Source: Nocardioides marmotae
GTDB lineage: Bacteria > Actinomycetota > Actinomycetes > Propionibacteriales > Nocardioidaceae
Assembly (NCBI RefSeq): GCF_013177455.1
Contig: NZ_CP053660.1
Coordinates: forward strand, 558,001 to 622,000
DNA length: 64,000 nucleotides
Direction of reading: 5' to 3'
Position numbers and translations under genes: made by a program. Below the pieces are notes generated by a model. That model searched no databases and was not told where the DNA came from. It saw nothing but the letters and a program-made list of their open reading frames with translations. Shown piece after piece: positions 40,807-49,383 of this stretch. The first letter of the stretch is position 1, and every line of letters starts with the position of its first letter.

Positions 40807-40845
40807 ACGCCCTGAGCGCCCGCGCTCGGGGCGTTCGTCGTTCCG
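40807..40845 (+). terminator. Attenuator-like hairpin ahead of rplJ
   Basis: ACGCCCTGAGCGC (40807-40819) pairs with GCGCTCGGGGCGT (40822-40834) over 13 bp with one G-U, followed by TCGTCGTTCC. It ends about 40 nt before the rplJ start, so it is inside the leader. This is where a protein-controlled attenuator would sit. Confidence 0.5.
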
Positions 40846-40882
40846 GGGCCGGACGCGGTGGTCGACACCCGGAAGGAGACCC

Positions 40883-41521
40883 ATGGCGCGGGCAGACAAG
40901 CAGGCAGCCGTCGCGGAGATCGTTGAGTCCTTCAACGAGTCCGCCGGTGCTGTGCTGACCGAGTACCGCGGTCTCACCGTGAAGCAGCTGCAGGACCTGC
41001 GGCGCTCCCTCGGCGAGAACGCCAACTACGCCGTGGTCAAGAACACGCTGGCCAAGATCGCCGCCACCGAGGTGGGCATCGAAGGCTTCGACGACCTGCT
41101 GACCGGTCCGACCGCCATCGCCTTCATCAACGGCGACGTGGTCGAGGCGGCCAAGGGTCTGCGTGACTTTGCCAAGGCCAACCCCACCCTGGTCATCAAG
41201 GGTGGCGTCCTGGACGGCAAGCCCCTCGACGCCTCGGAGATCGCCAAGCTGGCGGACCTCGAGTCCCGTGAGGTGCTCCTGGGCAAGCTGGCCGGCGCGA
41301 TGCTCGCGTCGCTCAGCCAGGCCGTCTACCTCCTCAACGCCCCCCTCGCCCAGGCCGCCCGTCTCGCGGGTGCGCTCCAGGCGAAGGCCGAGGAGGACCC
41401 CTCGATCCTCGCAGGTGGTGCCGGCGCGCCGGCCGCCGCCGAGGAGGCCCCGGCTGCCGAGGCGGAGGCTCCGGCCGCCGACGAGGCCGCCCCGGCCGAC
41501 GATGCAGTCACCGAAGCCTGA
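40883..41521 (+). CDS. rplJ: 50S ribosomal protein L10
   Basis: A 212-residue protein. [35 protein letters not shown] and NTLAKIA mark the rRNA-binding domain; [20 protein letters not shown] is the helix that carries L7/L12 dimers. It is about 40 residues longer than E. coli L10 because of an Ala/Glu/Pro-rich C-terminal tail, common in actinobacteria. ATG 40883 has GGAAGGAG upstream. Confidence 0.96.
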   Translation: MARADKQAAVAEIVESFNESAGAVLTEYRGLTVKQLQDLRRSLGENANYAVVKNTLAKIAATEVGIEGFDDLLTGPTAIAFINGDVVEAAKGLRDFAKANPTLVIKGGVLDGKPLDASEIAKLADLESREVLLGKLAGAMLASLSQAVYLLNAPLAQAARLAGALQAKAEEDPSILAGGAGAPAAAEEAPAAEAEAPAADEAAPADDAVTEA

Positions 41522-41602
41522 TCCAGGGCTGAGGACCACCACCTGAAACCCGGCCCTGCCGCTCACGACGCGGCGGGCCAACCGATCCGAAAGGTTGCCA
41601 TC

Positions 41603-41992
41603 ATGGCGAAGCTCACCACCGACGAGCTCCTCGACGCGTTCAAGGAGATGACCCTCATCGAGCTCTCTGAGTTCGTGAAGCAGTTCGAGGACACCTTCGG
41701 CGTCACCGCGGCCGCCCCGGTCGCCGTGGCCGCCGCCCCCGCCGCCGGCGGCGCCGCCGGCGCCGAGGAGGCCGCTGCCCAGGACGAGTTCGACGTCGTC
41801 CTCGAGGCCGCTGGTGACAAGAAGATCAACGTCATCAAGGAGGTCCGCGCCCTGACCTCGCTCGGCCTGAAGGAGGCCAAGGAGCTCGTCGAGTCGGCTC
41901 CCAAGGCCATCCTCGAGAAGGTCGACAAGGCTGCCGCGGAGAAGGCCAAGGAGGCCCTCGAGGGCGCCGGCGCCACCGTCACCCTCAAGTGA
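41603..41992 (+). CDS. rplL: 50S ribosomal protein L7/L12
   Basis: A 129-residue stalk protein: N-terminal dimerisation helices ([21 protein letters not shown]), an Ala/Gly hinge, and the factor-binding C-terminal domain ([37 protein letters not shown]). It is 81 bp after rplJ, in the same unit. Confidence 0.97.
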   Translation: MAKLTTDELLDAFKEMTLIELSEFVKQFEDTFGVTAAAPVAVAAAPAAGGAAGAEEAAAQDEFDVVLEAAGDKKINVIKEVRALTSLGLKEAKELVESAPKAILEKVDKAAAEKAKEALEGAGATVTLK

Positions 41993-41998
41993 CCCCCA

Positions 41999-42027
41999 GG
42001 GCGCCCGCCGGTCACCGGCGGGCGCCC
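41999..42027 (+). terminator. First terminator hairpin after rplL
   Basis: GGGCGCCCGCCGG (41999-42011) pairs perfectly with 42015-42027 around a TCA loop, starting 7 bp after the rplL stop. No T tract. Confidence 0.7.
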
Positions 42028-42035
42028 GGCACCGA

Positions 42036-42069
42036 GGCGGTCACCTCCCTTGCGGAGGTGGCCGCCTTT
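42036..42069 (+). terminator. Second, Rho-independent terminator after rplL
   Basis: A 13-bp stem (42036-42048 with 42054-42066, one G-U) and loop CTTGC, followed by TTT. With the first hairpin it isolates the ribosomal operon from the mce operon, unlike the rplJL-rpoBC readthrough layout of many bacteria. Confidence 0.8.
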
Positions 42070-42139
42070 CTGCATCTGCGCAGGTCATCGCGCAGGTCCC
42101 GGCCGCGCCGGAACAAGAACGTGTTCAGGACACAGTTGT

Positions 42140-42208
42140 GTCTCACGAGACGCCCGTCACGTGACGCACGTCGCGTCATCGCGTAACCTCACCGCCGCAA
42201 CACCGTTG
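42140..42208. promoter_or_regulatory. Cluster of dyads upstream of the mce operon
   Basis: Three inverted repeats precede the operon: GTCTC-AC-GAGAC (42140-42151), the perfect 12-mer CGTCACGTGACG (42155-42166) and CAAC-ACC-GTTG (42198-42208). The 310-bp gap (41993-42302) otherwise holds the two rplL terminators. Operators for mce repressors of GntR or TetR type are plausible; no core promoter is clear to me. Confidence 0.4.
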
Positions 42209-42302
42209 TTACCGACGAGTGGGCTTTGGGGAGCCGTGCCGGTGCGCCCGCACCGACGCCTCGTCCGGTCGACGGACCACTCGGCGCGGGAGAGGGACTG
42301 GC

Positions 42303-43256
42303 ATGGGCGTGGAGATCAAGGTCGATGACCTCAGCAAGTCCTTCGGCAAGCAGCTGATCTGGGGCGACGTCACCCTCACCGTCCCGGCGGGCGAGATCTG
42401 CGTGATGCTCGGCCCTTCCGGCACCGGCAAGTCGGTCTTCCTCAAGACCCTCATCGGCCTGCTCAAGCCCGACAAGGGCTCGGTCATCATCGAGGGCACC
42501 GACATCGCGAGCTGCTCGGAGAAGGAGCTCTACGAGATCCGGAAGCTCTTCGGCGTGCTGTTCCAGGACGGCGCGATGTTCGGCTCGATGAACCTCTACG
42601 ACAACGTCGCCTTCCCCCTGCGCGAGCACACCAAGAAGTCCGAGTCCGAGGTCCGCTCCATCGTCATGGAGAAGATGGACCTCGTCGGCCTCATCGGCGC
42701 CGAGGACAAGCTCCCCGGCGAGATCTCCGGCGGCATGCGCAAGCGCGCCGGCCTGGCCCGCGCGCTGGTGCTCGACCCCGAGATCGTGCTCTTCGACGAG
42801 CCGGACTCCGGCCTCGACCCGGTCCGTACCTCGTTCCTCAACCAGCTCATCGTCGACCTCAACGCCCAGATCGACGCGACGTTCCTCATCGTCACCCACG
42901 ACATCAACACCGCCCGGACCGTGCCGGACAACATCGGCCTGCTCTACCACCGGCACCTGGCGATGTTCGGCCCCCGCGAGATGCTGCTCAGCTCCGAGGA
43001 GCCGGTGGTCCGCCAGTTCCTCAACGCCCAGCGCGTCGGCCCGATCGGCATGTCGGAGGAGAAGGACGCCGACGAGCTCGCCGCCGAGGCCGACCAGGAG
43101 CTGCCCCCGCTGCCGCCCATCCCGATGCAGCTCGAGCCCTCCAACGGCATCCCGCGGCGCAGCCAGCGCGAGCCGGGCGCCTGGTGCCGCGAGAACGGCA
43201 TCACCCCGCCGCCGGGGTCGTTCGAGGAGAACATGACCATGACGACGGGGGCCTGA
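42303..43256 (+). CDS. mceG: Mce transporter ATPase (Mkl/MceG-like)
   Basis: A 317-residue ABC ATPase: Walker A LGPSGTGKSVFLKTL, ISGGMRKRAGLARAL as signature and VLFDEPDSGLDPV as Walker B. It has the long C-terminal extension (Pro/Glu-rich after about 265) typical of Mkl/MceG and of MlaF relatives. It energises lipid uptake through YrbE permeases and the Mce ring. In Mycobacterium tuberculosis the single Mkl gene (Rv0655) lies in this same rplL-rpoB interval but apart from mce genes; here it heads the operon. Confidence 0.92.
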   Translation: MGVEIKVDDLSKSFGKQLIWGDVTLTVPAGEICVMLGPSGTGKSVFLKTLIGLLKPDKGSVIIEGTDIASCSEKELYEIRKLFGVLFQDGAMFGSMNLYDNVAFPLREHTKKSESEVRSIVMEKMDLVGLIGAEDKLPGEISGGMRKRAGLARALVLDPEIVLFDEPDSGLDPVRTSFLNQLIVDLNAQIDATFLIVTHDINTARTVPDNIGLLYHRHLAMFGPREMLLSSEEPVVRQFLNAQRVGPIGMSEEKDADELAAEADQELPPLPPIPMQLEPSNGIPRRSQREPGAWCRENGITPPPGSFEENMTMTTGA

Positions 43257-43262
43257 GGCGCC

Positions 43263-44048
43263 TTGGCCCAGCTCACCGCCACCCGCGTCCTCCGGCCCGT
43301 CGGCACCGCAGGCAAGCTCTTCGCCTTCGGCCTCGACGTCGGCCGCGGACTGTTCCGCAGACCCTTCCAGCTGCGTGAGTTCCTCCAGCAGGCATGGTTC
43401 ATCGCCTCGGTCACGATCATCCCGACCGCGTTGGTCGCCATCCCCTTCGGCGCGGTCATCGCGCTCCAGGTCGGCGGCCTGATCAAGCAGTTCGGTGCGC
43501 AGTCGTTCACCGGCTCCGCCTCCGTGCTCGCGGTCATCCAGCAGGCCGGCCCGATCGCGACCGCCCTGCTCATCGCCGGCGCCGGCGGCTCGGCGATCGC
43601 GGCCGACCTCGGCGCGCGTCGGATCCGCGAGGAGCTCGACGCGATGATGGTGCTGGGCATCGACCCGATCCAGCGACTGGTCGTGCCCCGCGTGCTGGCC
43701 TGCATGCTCGTGGCGGTCTTCCTCAACGGCATGGTCAGCGTCGTCGGCGTCGCCGGCGGCTATGTCTTCAACGTCGTCCTCCAGGACGGCACCCCCGGCG
43801 CCTACCTGGCCAGCTTCACCGCGCTCGCGCAGCTGCCCGACCTGTGGGTCGGCATGCTCAAGGCGCTGGTGTTCGGCTTCATCGCCGCCATCGTGGCGTC
43901 GTACAAGGGCATGAACGCCGGCGGCGGGCCCAAGGGGGTGGGCGACGCGGTCAACGAGTCGGTCGTCATCACCTTCCTGCTGCTCTTCATCGTCAACTTC
44001 GTCCTCAGCACGATCTACCTCCAGCTCGTGCCCCCGAAGACAGGCTGA
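43263..44048 (+). CDS. yrbEA: YrbE/MlaE-family permease A of the mce operon
   Basis: A 261-residue integral membrane protein with the MlaE pattern: IPFGAVIALQVGGLIKQFGA, then GSAIAADLGARRIREELDAM (the cytoplasmic coupling helix with the conserved EELDAMxVLG) and four or five hydrophobic segments. It starts with TTG 6 bp after the ATPase gene. With YrbEB it forms the permease heterodimer under the Mce hexamer. Confidence 0.9.
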   Translation: MAQLTATRVLRPVGTAGKLFAFGLDVGRGLFRRPFQLREFLQQAWFIASVTIIPTALVAIPFGAVIALQVGGLIKQFGAQSFTGSASVLAVIQQAGPIATALLIAGAGGSAIAADLGARRIREELDAMMVLGIDPIQRLVVPRVLACMLVAVFLNGMVSVVGVAGGYVFNVVLQDGTPGAYLASFTALAQLPDLWVGMLKALVFGFIAAIVASYKGMNAGGGPKGVGDAVNESVVITFLLLFIVNFVLSTIYLQLVPPKTG

Positions 44049-44052
44049 GGCC

Positions 44053-44880
44053 GTGGCCAGCATCAAGTCCGTGGTCCAGCGCCCGCTGGGCCAGCTCGAC
44101 ACCCTCGGCGGGCAGCTCGCGTTCTACGTGCGCGTGCTCCAGGCGACGCCGCGCTCGATCGCGCGCTACCCCCGCGAGATCATGCGGATCCTGGCCGAGG
44201 TCACCCTCGGATCGGGGGCGCTCGCGGTCATCGGCGGCACCGTCGGCGTGATCATCGGGATGACGTTCTTCACCGGCGCGCAGGTCGGGCTGTCCGGTTA
44301 CGCCGCGCTCAACCAGCTCGGCACCGCGGCCTTCTCCGGCTTCGTCTCGGCCTACTTCAACACCCGCGAGATCGCCCCGCTGGTCGCGGGCATCGCGCTC
44401 GCGGCCACGGTCGGCTGCGGCTTCACCGCCCAGCTCGGCGCGATGCGCATCTCCGAGGAGGTCGACGCCCTCGAGGTGATGGCGATCCCCTCGATGCCGT
44501 TCCTCGTGGCCACGCGCGTCATCGGCGGGCTGATCGCGATCGTCCCGCTGTACGTCGTCGGGCTGCTGTCGTCGTACTTCGCCAGCCGGCTGGTGGTCAC
44601 CCAGTTCTACGGGCAGTCGACCGGCACCTACGACCACTACTTCAACCAGTTCCTGCCACCCGGGGACGTGTTGTGGTCCTTCGGCAAGGTCCTGGTCTTC
44701 GCGGTGGTCGTGATCCTCATCCACTGCTACCACGGCTACAACGCCTCCGGCGGTCCCGCCGGGGTGGGCGTGGCCGTGGGCCGCGCCGTCCGCACCAGCA
44801 TCGTGGCCATCAACGTCATCGACCTGTTCCTGTCGATGGCGATCTGGGGCACCACCACGACCGTGAGACTGGCGGGGTGA
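44053..44880 (+). CDS. yrbEB: YrbE/MlaE-family permease B of the mce operon
   Basis: A 275-residue partner of YrbEA. GMTFFTGAQVGLSGYAALNQLG and FTAQLGAMRISEEVDALEVM (EEVDALEVM coupling motif) are typical of YrbEB proteins. GTG start, 4 bp after YrbEA. It is followed by MceA after 4 bp. Confidence 0.9.
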   Translation: MASIKSVVQRPLGQLDTLGGQLAFYVRVLQATPRSIARYPREIMRILAEVTLGSGALAVIGGTVGVIIGMTFFTGAQVGLSGYAALNQLGTAAFSGFVSAYFNTREIAPLVAGIALAATVGCGFTAQLGAMRISEEVDALEVMAIPSMPFLVATRVIGGLIAIVPLYVVGLLSSYFASRLVVTQFYGQSTGTYDHYFNQFLPPGDVLWSFGKVLVFAVVVILIHCYHGYNASGGPAGVGVAVGRAVRTSIVAINVIDLFLSMAIWGTTTTVRLAG

Positions 44881-44884
44881 GGTC

Positions 44885-46165
44885 GTGATCCTTCGTCGCA
44901 CCAAGCTGCTCGGCGTCATCTTCCTGGCGCTGATCGTGCTGTCGGTCTGGCTCGTCTACGGCGTCTTCACCAAGAAGTTCTCCACCTACGACGAGGTGAC
45001 CCTGCAGACCTCCAACATCGGCCTGCAGCTGCCGCAGCGCGCGGACGTCAAGATCCGCGGCGTCATCGTCGGGGAGGTCCTCGACCTCGAGGTCGACGCC
45101 GAGGGCGCCGAGGTCACGCTGGGTCTCTACCCCGAGAAGCGGGACACGATCCCGGCGAACGTGACCGGATCGATCGTCCCCAAGACGCTCTTCGGCGAGA
45201 AGTACGTCTCCCTCGTCGTGCCCGAGGACGCCCAGGACCGGCCGATCGAGCCGGGCGCGACCATCGAGCGCACCCAGGTCTCGACCGAGGTCGAGGAGGT
45301 CCTCGAGGACCTCTACCCGCTGCTGCGGACCGTCCAGCCCGCCCAGCTCAACCGCACCCTGACCGCGATCGCGACCGCGCTCGAGGGCCGGGGCGACGCG
45401 CTGGGGGACAACCTGGAGACCCTGGACAGCTACCTCAAGCGGATCAACCCCGAGATCCCGCGGCTGGTCGAGGACCTGCGGCTGACCGCCGAGGTCTCCG
45501 GTGTCTACTCCGACGTGCTGCCCGAGGTGGGCTCGATCCTCGAGGACACCGTCCTGACCACCGGCACGCTCGAGGACCGCGAGGACAAGCTGAACGCCCT
45601 CTTCGACGATGTCGCGTCCTTCTCCGGCGTCGCGGAGACCTTCCTCGAGGACAACGAGGACAACCTGATCACCCTCGGCGAGGTCAGCGAGCCCTTCCTG
45701 CGGACGCTGTCGAAGTACTCCACCGAGTTCCCGTGCCTGCTGCGCGGCCTGGTCAACGCCGGCAAGCGCCAGGCCGAGGCGTTCCGCGGCTTCGAGCTGC
45801 ACATCGTCCTCGAGCTGCTGCCCAACCAGCCGCGGCCCTACGACAGCGCCGACCGCCCGGTCTTCGCCGACGACCGCGGCCCCAGCTGCCTGCACCTGCC
45901 CAACCCGCCCTGGAGCCAGGACAACCCCGTGCGCCACCAGCCCGACTTCCGCGACGGCATCAACCGGCCCACCGGCAAGGGCACCTCCCGCGTCGCGCCG
46001 GGCTCCTTCCTCGGCGGCCAGGGGTACGCCGGCACCGAGGCCGAGGCCGCGGTGCTCAAGAGCCTGCTGGCGCCGGGCCTCGGCACGACCGCCGACGCCG
46101 TCGACGACCTCGGCCCGCTGCTGGTGGCGCCGATGGCCCGCGGGGCGGAGGTGTCGGTGCGATGA
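44885..46165 (+). CDS. mceA: MceA-like MCE-domain protein
   Basis: A 426-residue protein. An N-terminal uncleaved membrane anchor (LLGVIFLALIVLSVWLVYGVF) precedes the MCE domain (VTLQTSNIGLQLPQRADVKIRGVIVGEV...KTLFGEKYVSLVVP), followed by a long helical region that builds the transport needle and a Pro-rich C-terminal tail. It is the first of six paralogues, which assemble as a heterohexamer outside the membrane. Confidence 0.9.
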   Translation: MILRRTKLLGVIFLALIVLSVWLVYGVFTKKFSTYDEVTLQTSNIGLQLPQRADVKIRGVIVGEVLDLEVDAEGAEVTLGLYPEKRDTIPANVTGSIVPKTLFGEKYVSLVVPEDAQDRPIEPGATIERTQVSTEVEEVLEDLYPLLRTVQPAQLNRTLTAIATALEGRGDALGDNLETLDSYLKRINPEIPRLVEDLRLTAEVSGVYSDVLPEVGSILEDTVLTTGTLEDREDKLNALFDDVASFSGVAETFLEDNEDNLITLGEVSEPFLRTLSKYSTEFPCLLRGLVNAGKRQAEAFRGFELHIVLELLPNQPRPYDSADRPVFADDRGPSCLHLPNPPWSQDNPVRHQPDFRDGINRPTGKGTSRVAPGSFLGGQGYAGTEAEAAVLKSLLAPGLGTTADAVDDLGPLLVAPMARGAEVSVR

Positions 46166-47196
46166 GCCTGCTCGACAAGCGCACCACCATCGACCTCACC
46201 AAGCTGCTGGTCTTCATGGTGACGACCGCGCTGGCCACCGGCCTGCTGATCGTCGTCATCGGCAACCTCTCCTTCGGGGCGACCCGGGAGTACAAGGCGG
46301 TCTTCGTCGACGCCACCGGCGTGGTCAAGGGCGACGACGTCCGCGTCGCCGGGGTCAAGGTCGGCACCGTCCGCGAGGTCGACATCGTCGACCGCACCCG
46401 GGCCCAGGTGACCTTCAGCGTGGACGAGGACACCTCGCTCAGCGGAGCCACCAACGCCTCGATCCGCTACCGCAACCTCGTCGGCCAGCGCTACATCTCC
46501 TTGACCCAGGGCATCGGCGAGACCGACGAGCTGGAGGAGGGCTCGACGATCCCGGTCGACCGCACCTCCCCGGCGCTGGACCTCACCGTGCTGTTCAACG
46601 GCTTCAAGCCGCTGTTCCAGGCGCTCTCGCCCGACGACATCAACAAGCTCTCCTACGAGATCGTCCAGGTCTTCCAGGGCGAGGGCGGCACGCTCGAGGG
46701 CCTGCTCGCGAGCACCGCCTCGGTGACCCAGACCCTGGCCGACCGCGACCAGGTGATCGGCGACCTGATCACCAACCTCGACCGGGTGCTCGAGCGGCTC
46801 GGCGACCGCGACGACCAGCTCTCGGAGCTGATCGTGAACTTCCGCCAGTTCGTCGGCGGCCTCAAGACCGACCGGCAGGCGATCCTGTCCTCCCTCGACC
46901 AGATCTCCGCGCTCTCCGACGAGACGGCCGACCTGGTCAAGGGCGTCCGGACGCCGTTCATCGAGGACATCAAGCAGCTGCGCCGGGTGACCGAGAACAT
47001 CGACCGCAACAAGGCCGAGCTCGACCGGGCCCTGCAGGTGCTGCCGATCAAGCTCAACAAGGTCGGCCGGACCGCGATCTACGGGTCGTTCTTCAACTTC
47101 TACCTCTGCCACTTCAAGGGGAACGTGCGCCTGCCCGCGAACATCTCGGTCCCGGTCACCTACTCGGTCGGCTCGGAGAGGTGTGATCTGGGATGA
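46162..47196 (+). CDS. mceB: MceB-like MCE-domain protein
   Basis: A 344-residue protein with one N-terminal membrane span (LLVFMVTTALATGLLIVVIG) and the MCE domain (YKAVFVDATGVVKGDDVRVAGVKVGTVREV), then a long helical stretch with heptad-like spacing. ATG overlaps the mceA stop. The C-terminus is short, with a Cys-containing end. Confidence 0.9.
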   Translation: MSLLDKRTTIDLTKLLVFMVTTALATGLLIVVIGNLSFGATREYKAVFVDATGVVKGDDVRVAGVKVGTVREVDIVDRTRAQVTFSVDEDTSLSGATNASIRYRNLVGQRYISLTQGIGETDELEEGSTIPVDRTSPALDLTVLFNGFKPLFQALSPDDINKLSYEIVQVFQGEGGTLEGLLASTASVTQTLADRDQVIGDLITNLDRVLERLGDRDDQLSELIVNFRQFVGGLKTDRQAILSSLDQISALSDETADLVKGVRTPFIEDIKQLRRVTENIDRNKAELDRALQVLPIKLNKVGRTAIYGSFFNFYLCHFKGNVRLPANISVPVTYSVGSERCDLG

Positions 47197-47269
47197 AGCC
47201 ACCACACCCCACGAAACCGCTCCTTCCGCTCGCTGCGCTCGCTGCAGTCACGCTTTCGAGGGGACCCCG
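47197..47269 (+). repeat. 73-bp spacer with tandem CGCTCGCTG between mceB and mceC
   Basis: This is the only sizeable gap between the six mce genes of an otherwise overlapping operon. It contains two perfect tandem copies of CGCTCGCTG (47227-47235, 47236-47244) between Pro/Thr-like AT-poor flanks, then GAGGGGA as the mceC ribosome site. Confidence 0.5.
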
Positions 47270-48250
47270 ATGAAGCCCTTCCGCGAGCGCAACCCGGTGA
47301 TCATCGGGGCGATCAGCATCCTCGTGCTGGTGGCCCTGCTGATGGCCGCCTTCCGCGCCCAGGACCTCCCGATCATCGGCGGCGGCGAGACCTACCACGC
47401 CCGCTTCGCCGAGGCCGGCGGGCTCAAGCCCGACGACGAGGTCCGCATCGCGGGCGTCCGCGTCGGCAAGGTCGAGAGCGTCACGCTGAAGGACGGCGAG
47501 GTCGACGTCGCCTTCAAGATCAAGACCGACTCCGACTTCGGCGACCTGACCCGGGCCTCGATCCGGGTCAAGACGCTGCTCGGCGCGATGTTCCTCGCCC
47601 TCGAGCCGGCCGGGAAGGGCCAGCTGGAGGCCGGGAGCACCATCCCGGAGGAGCGCACGACCTCGCCGTACGACGTCGTCGAGGCGTTCGAGGGCCTGGC
47701 CGAGACCTCCGCCGACATCGACACCGACCAGCTGGCCGCGTCGCTGACCACGCTGGCCGACCTGACCCGCAACACCCCCGAGGAGTTCCGTGCGGCGCTC
47801 GACGGCGTCTCGGCGCTCTCCGAGACCATCGCCTCGCGCGACACCGAGCTGAACTCGCTGCTCAAGAACCTGCGCCGGGTCTCCTCGGTGCTCGACGAGC
47901 GCGACGGCGACCTCGTCGCCTTGATGAAGGACGCCGACGTGCTCTTCCGCGCGCTGCTGAAGCGGCGCGACTCCGTCCACCGGCTGCTCGTCGCGACCTC
48001 GACGCTGTCCAAGGAGCTCACCGCGCTCGTCGAGGGCACGCGTGAGGACCTCGCCCCGGCCCTGGCCAACCTGGAGAGCGTCGTCGGCGTGCTGACCAAG
48101 AACGAGGACAACATCGACAACAGCCTGCGGCTGATGGCGCCCTTCTACCGCGTCTTCGCCAACACCCTCGGCAACGGTCCCTGGTTCGACACCTACATCC
48201 AGAACCTGCCGCCGGTGCCGGACCTGGCCAACGGAGGTGGGATCGGATGA
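47270..48250 (+). CDS. mceC: MceC-like MCE-domain protein
   Basis: A 326-residue protein: membrane anchor NPVIIGAISILVLVALLMAAF, MCE domain (YHARFAEAGGLKPDDEVRIAGVRVGKVESV, then KTLLGAMFLALEP) and helical C-terminal half. ATG 47270 follows GAGGGGA; the frame is open further upstream over the mceB end, but that part is low-complexity Cys/Ala sequence unlike any Mce N-terminus. Confidence 0.9.
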   Translation: MKPFRERNPVIIGAISILVLVALLMAAFRAQDLPIIGGGETYHARFAEAGGLKPDDEVRIAGVRVGKVESVTLKDGEVDVAFKIKTDSDFGDLTRASIRVKTLLGAMFLALEPAGKGQLEAGSTIPEERTTSPYDVVEAFEGLAETSADIDTDQLAASLTTLADLTRNTPEEFRAALDGVSALSETIASRDTELNSLLKNLRRVSSVLDERDGDLVALMKDADVLFRALLKRRDSVHRLLVATSTLSKELTALVEGTREDLAPALANLESVVGVLTKNEDNIDNSLRLMAPFYRVFANTLGNGPWFDTYIQNLPPVPDLANGGGIG

Positions 48251-49383
48251 CGCTCCTGAAGCGGGCCGTGGTGCCCGTGCTGCTGGTGGTCCTGGTGGTC
48301 GTCTTCGCCCTGACCGTCTTCGGCGGGTCGGGGACCAAGACCCTGGTCGCGCACTTCCCGCGCACCGTCTCCCTCTACGAGGGCAGCGACGTGCGCGTGC
48401 TCGGCGTCCCGGTCGGCACGGTCGAGACCGTCGAGCCGTCGGGCACCAAGGTGGTGGTCACCATGCGCTACGACGAGGAGATCAAGCTCCCCACCGACGC
48501 CCAGGCCGTCATCGTCGCGCCGTCGATCGTCGGCGACCGCTACGTCCAGCTCACCCCGGCCTACGAGGGCGGTGACGTCCTCGCCGACGGCACCGTCATC
48601 GACGAGGGCCGCACCGAGGTGCCGATCGAGCTCGACGACATCTACTCCAGCCTCGACGACCTCACCGTCGCCCTCGGACCCAACGGGGCCAACAAGGACG
48701 GCGCGCTGACCGACCTGCTCGAGGTCACGGCCGAGAACTTCGCCGGCGAGGGCGCGAAGCTCAACCAGACGATCAAGGACTTCGGCCGGTTCTCGGCCAC
48801 CCTCGACAACAACAAGGAGGAGCTGTTCGGCTCGCTCGCCGAGCTGCAGGGCTTCATCGGCACGCTGGCGCGCAACGACCGGACGGTGCGCGACTTCAAC
48901 GGCTCGCTGGGCTCGGTCTCCTCGCTGCTGGCCGACGAGCGCCAGGAGCTCTCCGCAGCGCTGCGCAACCTCTCGGTCGCCCTCGGCCAGGTCGGCGACT
49001 TCGTCAAGACCAACCGCGCCTCCCTGGGCCGCAACATCAAGGGCCTCAACCGGGTCGCGAAGGTGCTGGTCAAGCAGCGGGCGGCCCTCGACGAGACGCT
49101 CGGGACCGCGCCGCTCGCGCTCAACAACCTCGCCATGACCTACAACCCGCAGGCCGGCACGCTCGACGTGAACGCCAACATCGGCAACCTCGCCAACGAG
49201 CTGATCAGCGACCCCTCGATCGTGCTGTGCAGCATCCTCAACCAGGTCGACGACAGCGAGTCGCTGTGCGACCTGATCGACTCGATCCTGCCGCGCTCGG
49301 TCCCGTTCGGCGCCGGCTCGGGCTCGTCCTCGGGCAAGCGCTTCGACCTGAGCCTCGGTGGGCTCGTGGAGGTGGACCGATGA
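48247..49383 (+). CDS. mceD: MceD-like MCE-domain protein
   Basis: A 378-residue protein: membrane anchor VVPVLLVVLVVVFALTVFG, MCE domain (VAHFPRTVSLYEGSDVRVLGVPVGTVETV, APSIVGDRYVQLTP), a long helical needle region and a Ser/Gly-rich tail. It overlaps both neighbours by 4 bp. Confidence 0.9.
   Translation: MTLLKRAVVPVLLVVLVVVFALTVFGGSGTKTLVAHFPRTVSLYEGSDVRVLGVPVGTVETVEPSGTKVVVTMRYDEEIKLPTDAQAVIVAPSIVGDRYVQLTPAYEGGDVLADGTVIDEGRTEVPIELDDIYSSLDDLTVALGPNGANKDGALTDLLEVTAENFAGEGAKLNQTIKDFGRFSATLDNNKEELFGSLAELQGFIGTLARNDRTVRDFNGSLGSVSSLLADERQELSAALRNLSVALGQVGDFVKTNRASLGRNIKGLNRVAKVLVKQRAALDETLGTAPLALNNLAMTYNPQAGTLDVNANIGNLANELISDPSIVLCSILNQVDDSESLCDLIDSILPRSVPFGAGSGSSSGKRFDLSLGGLVEVDR

Noticed and set aside
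47183..47269. An N-terminal extension of mceC overlapping mceB
   Set aside because: It would precede the membrane anchor with Cys/His-rich low-complexity residues, and a good GAGGGGA site lies before ATG 47270.
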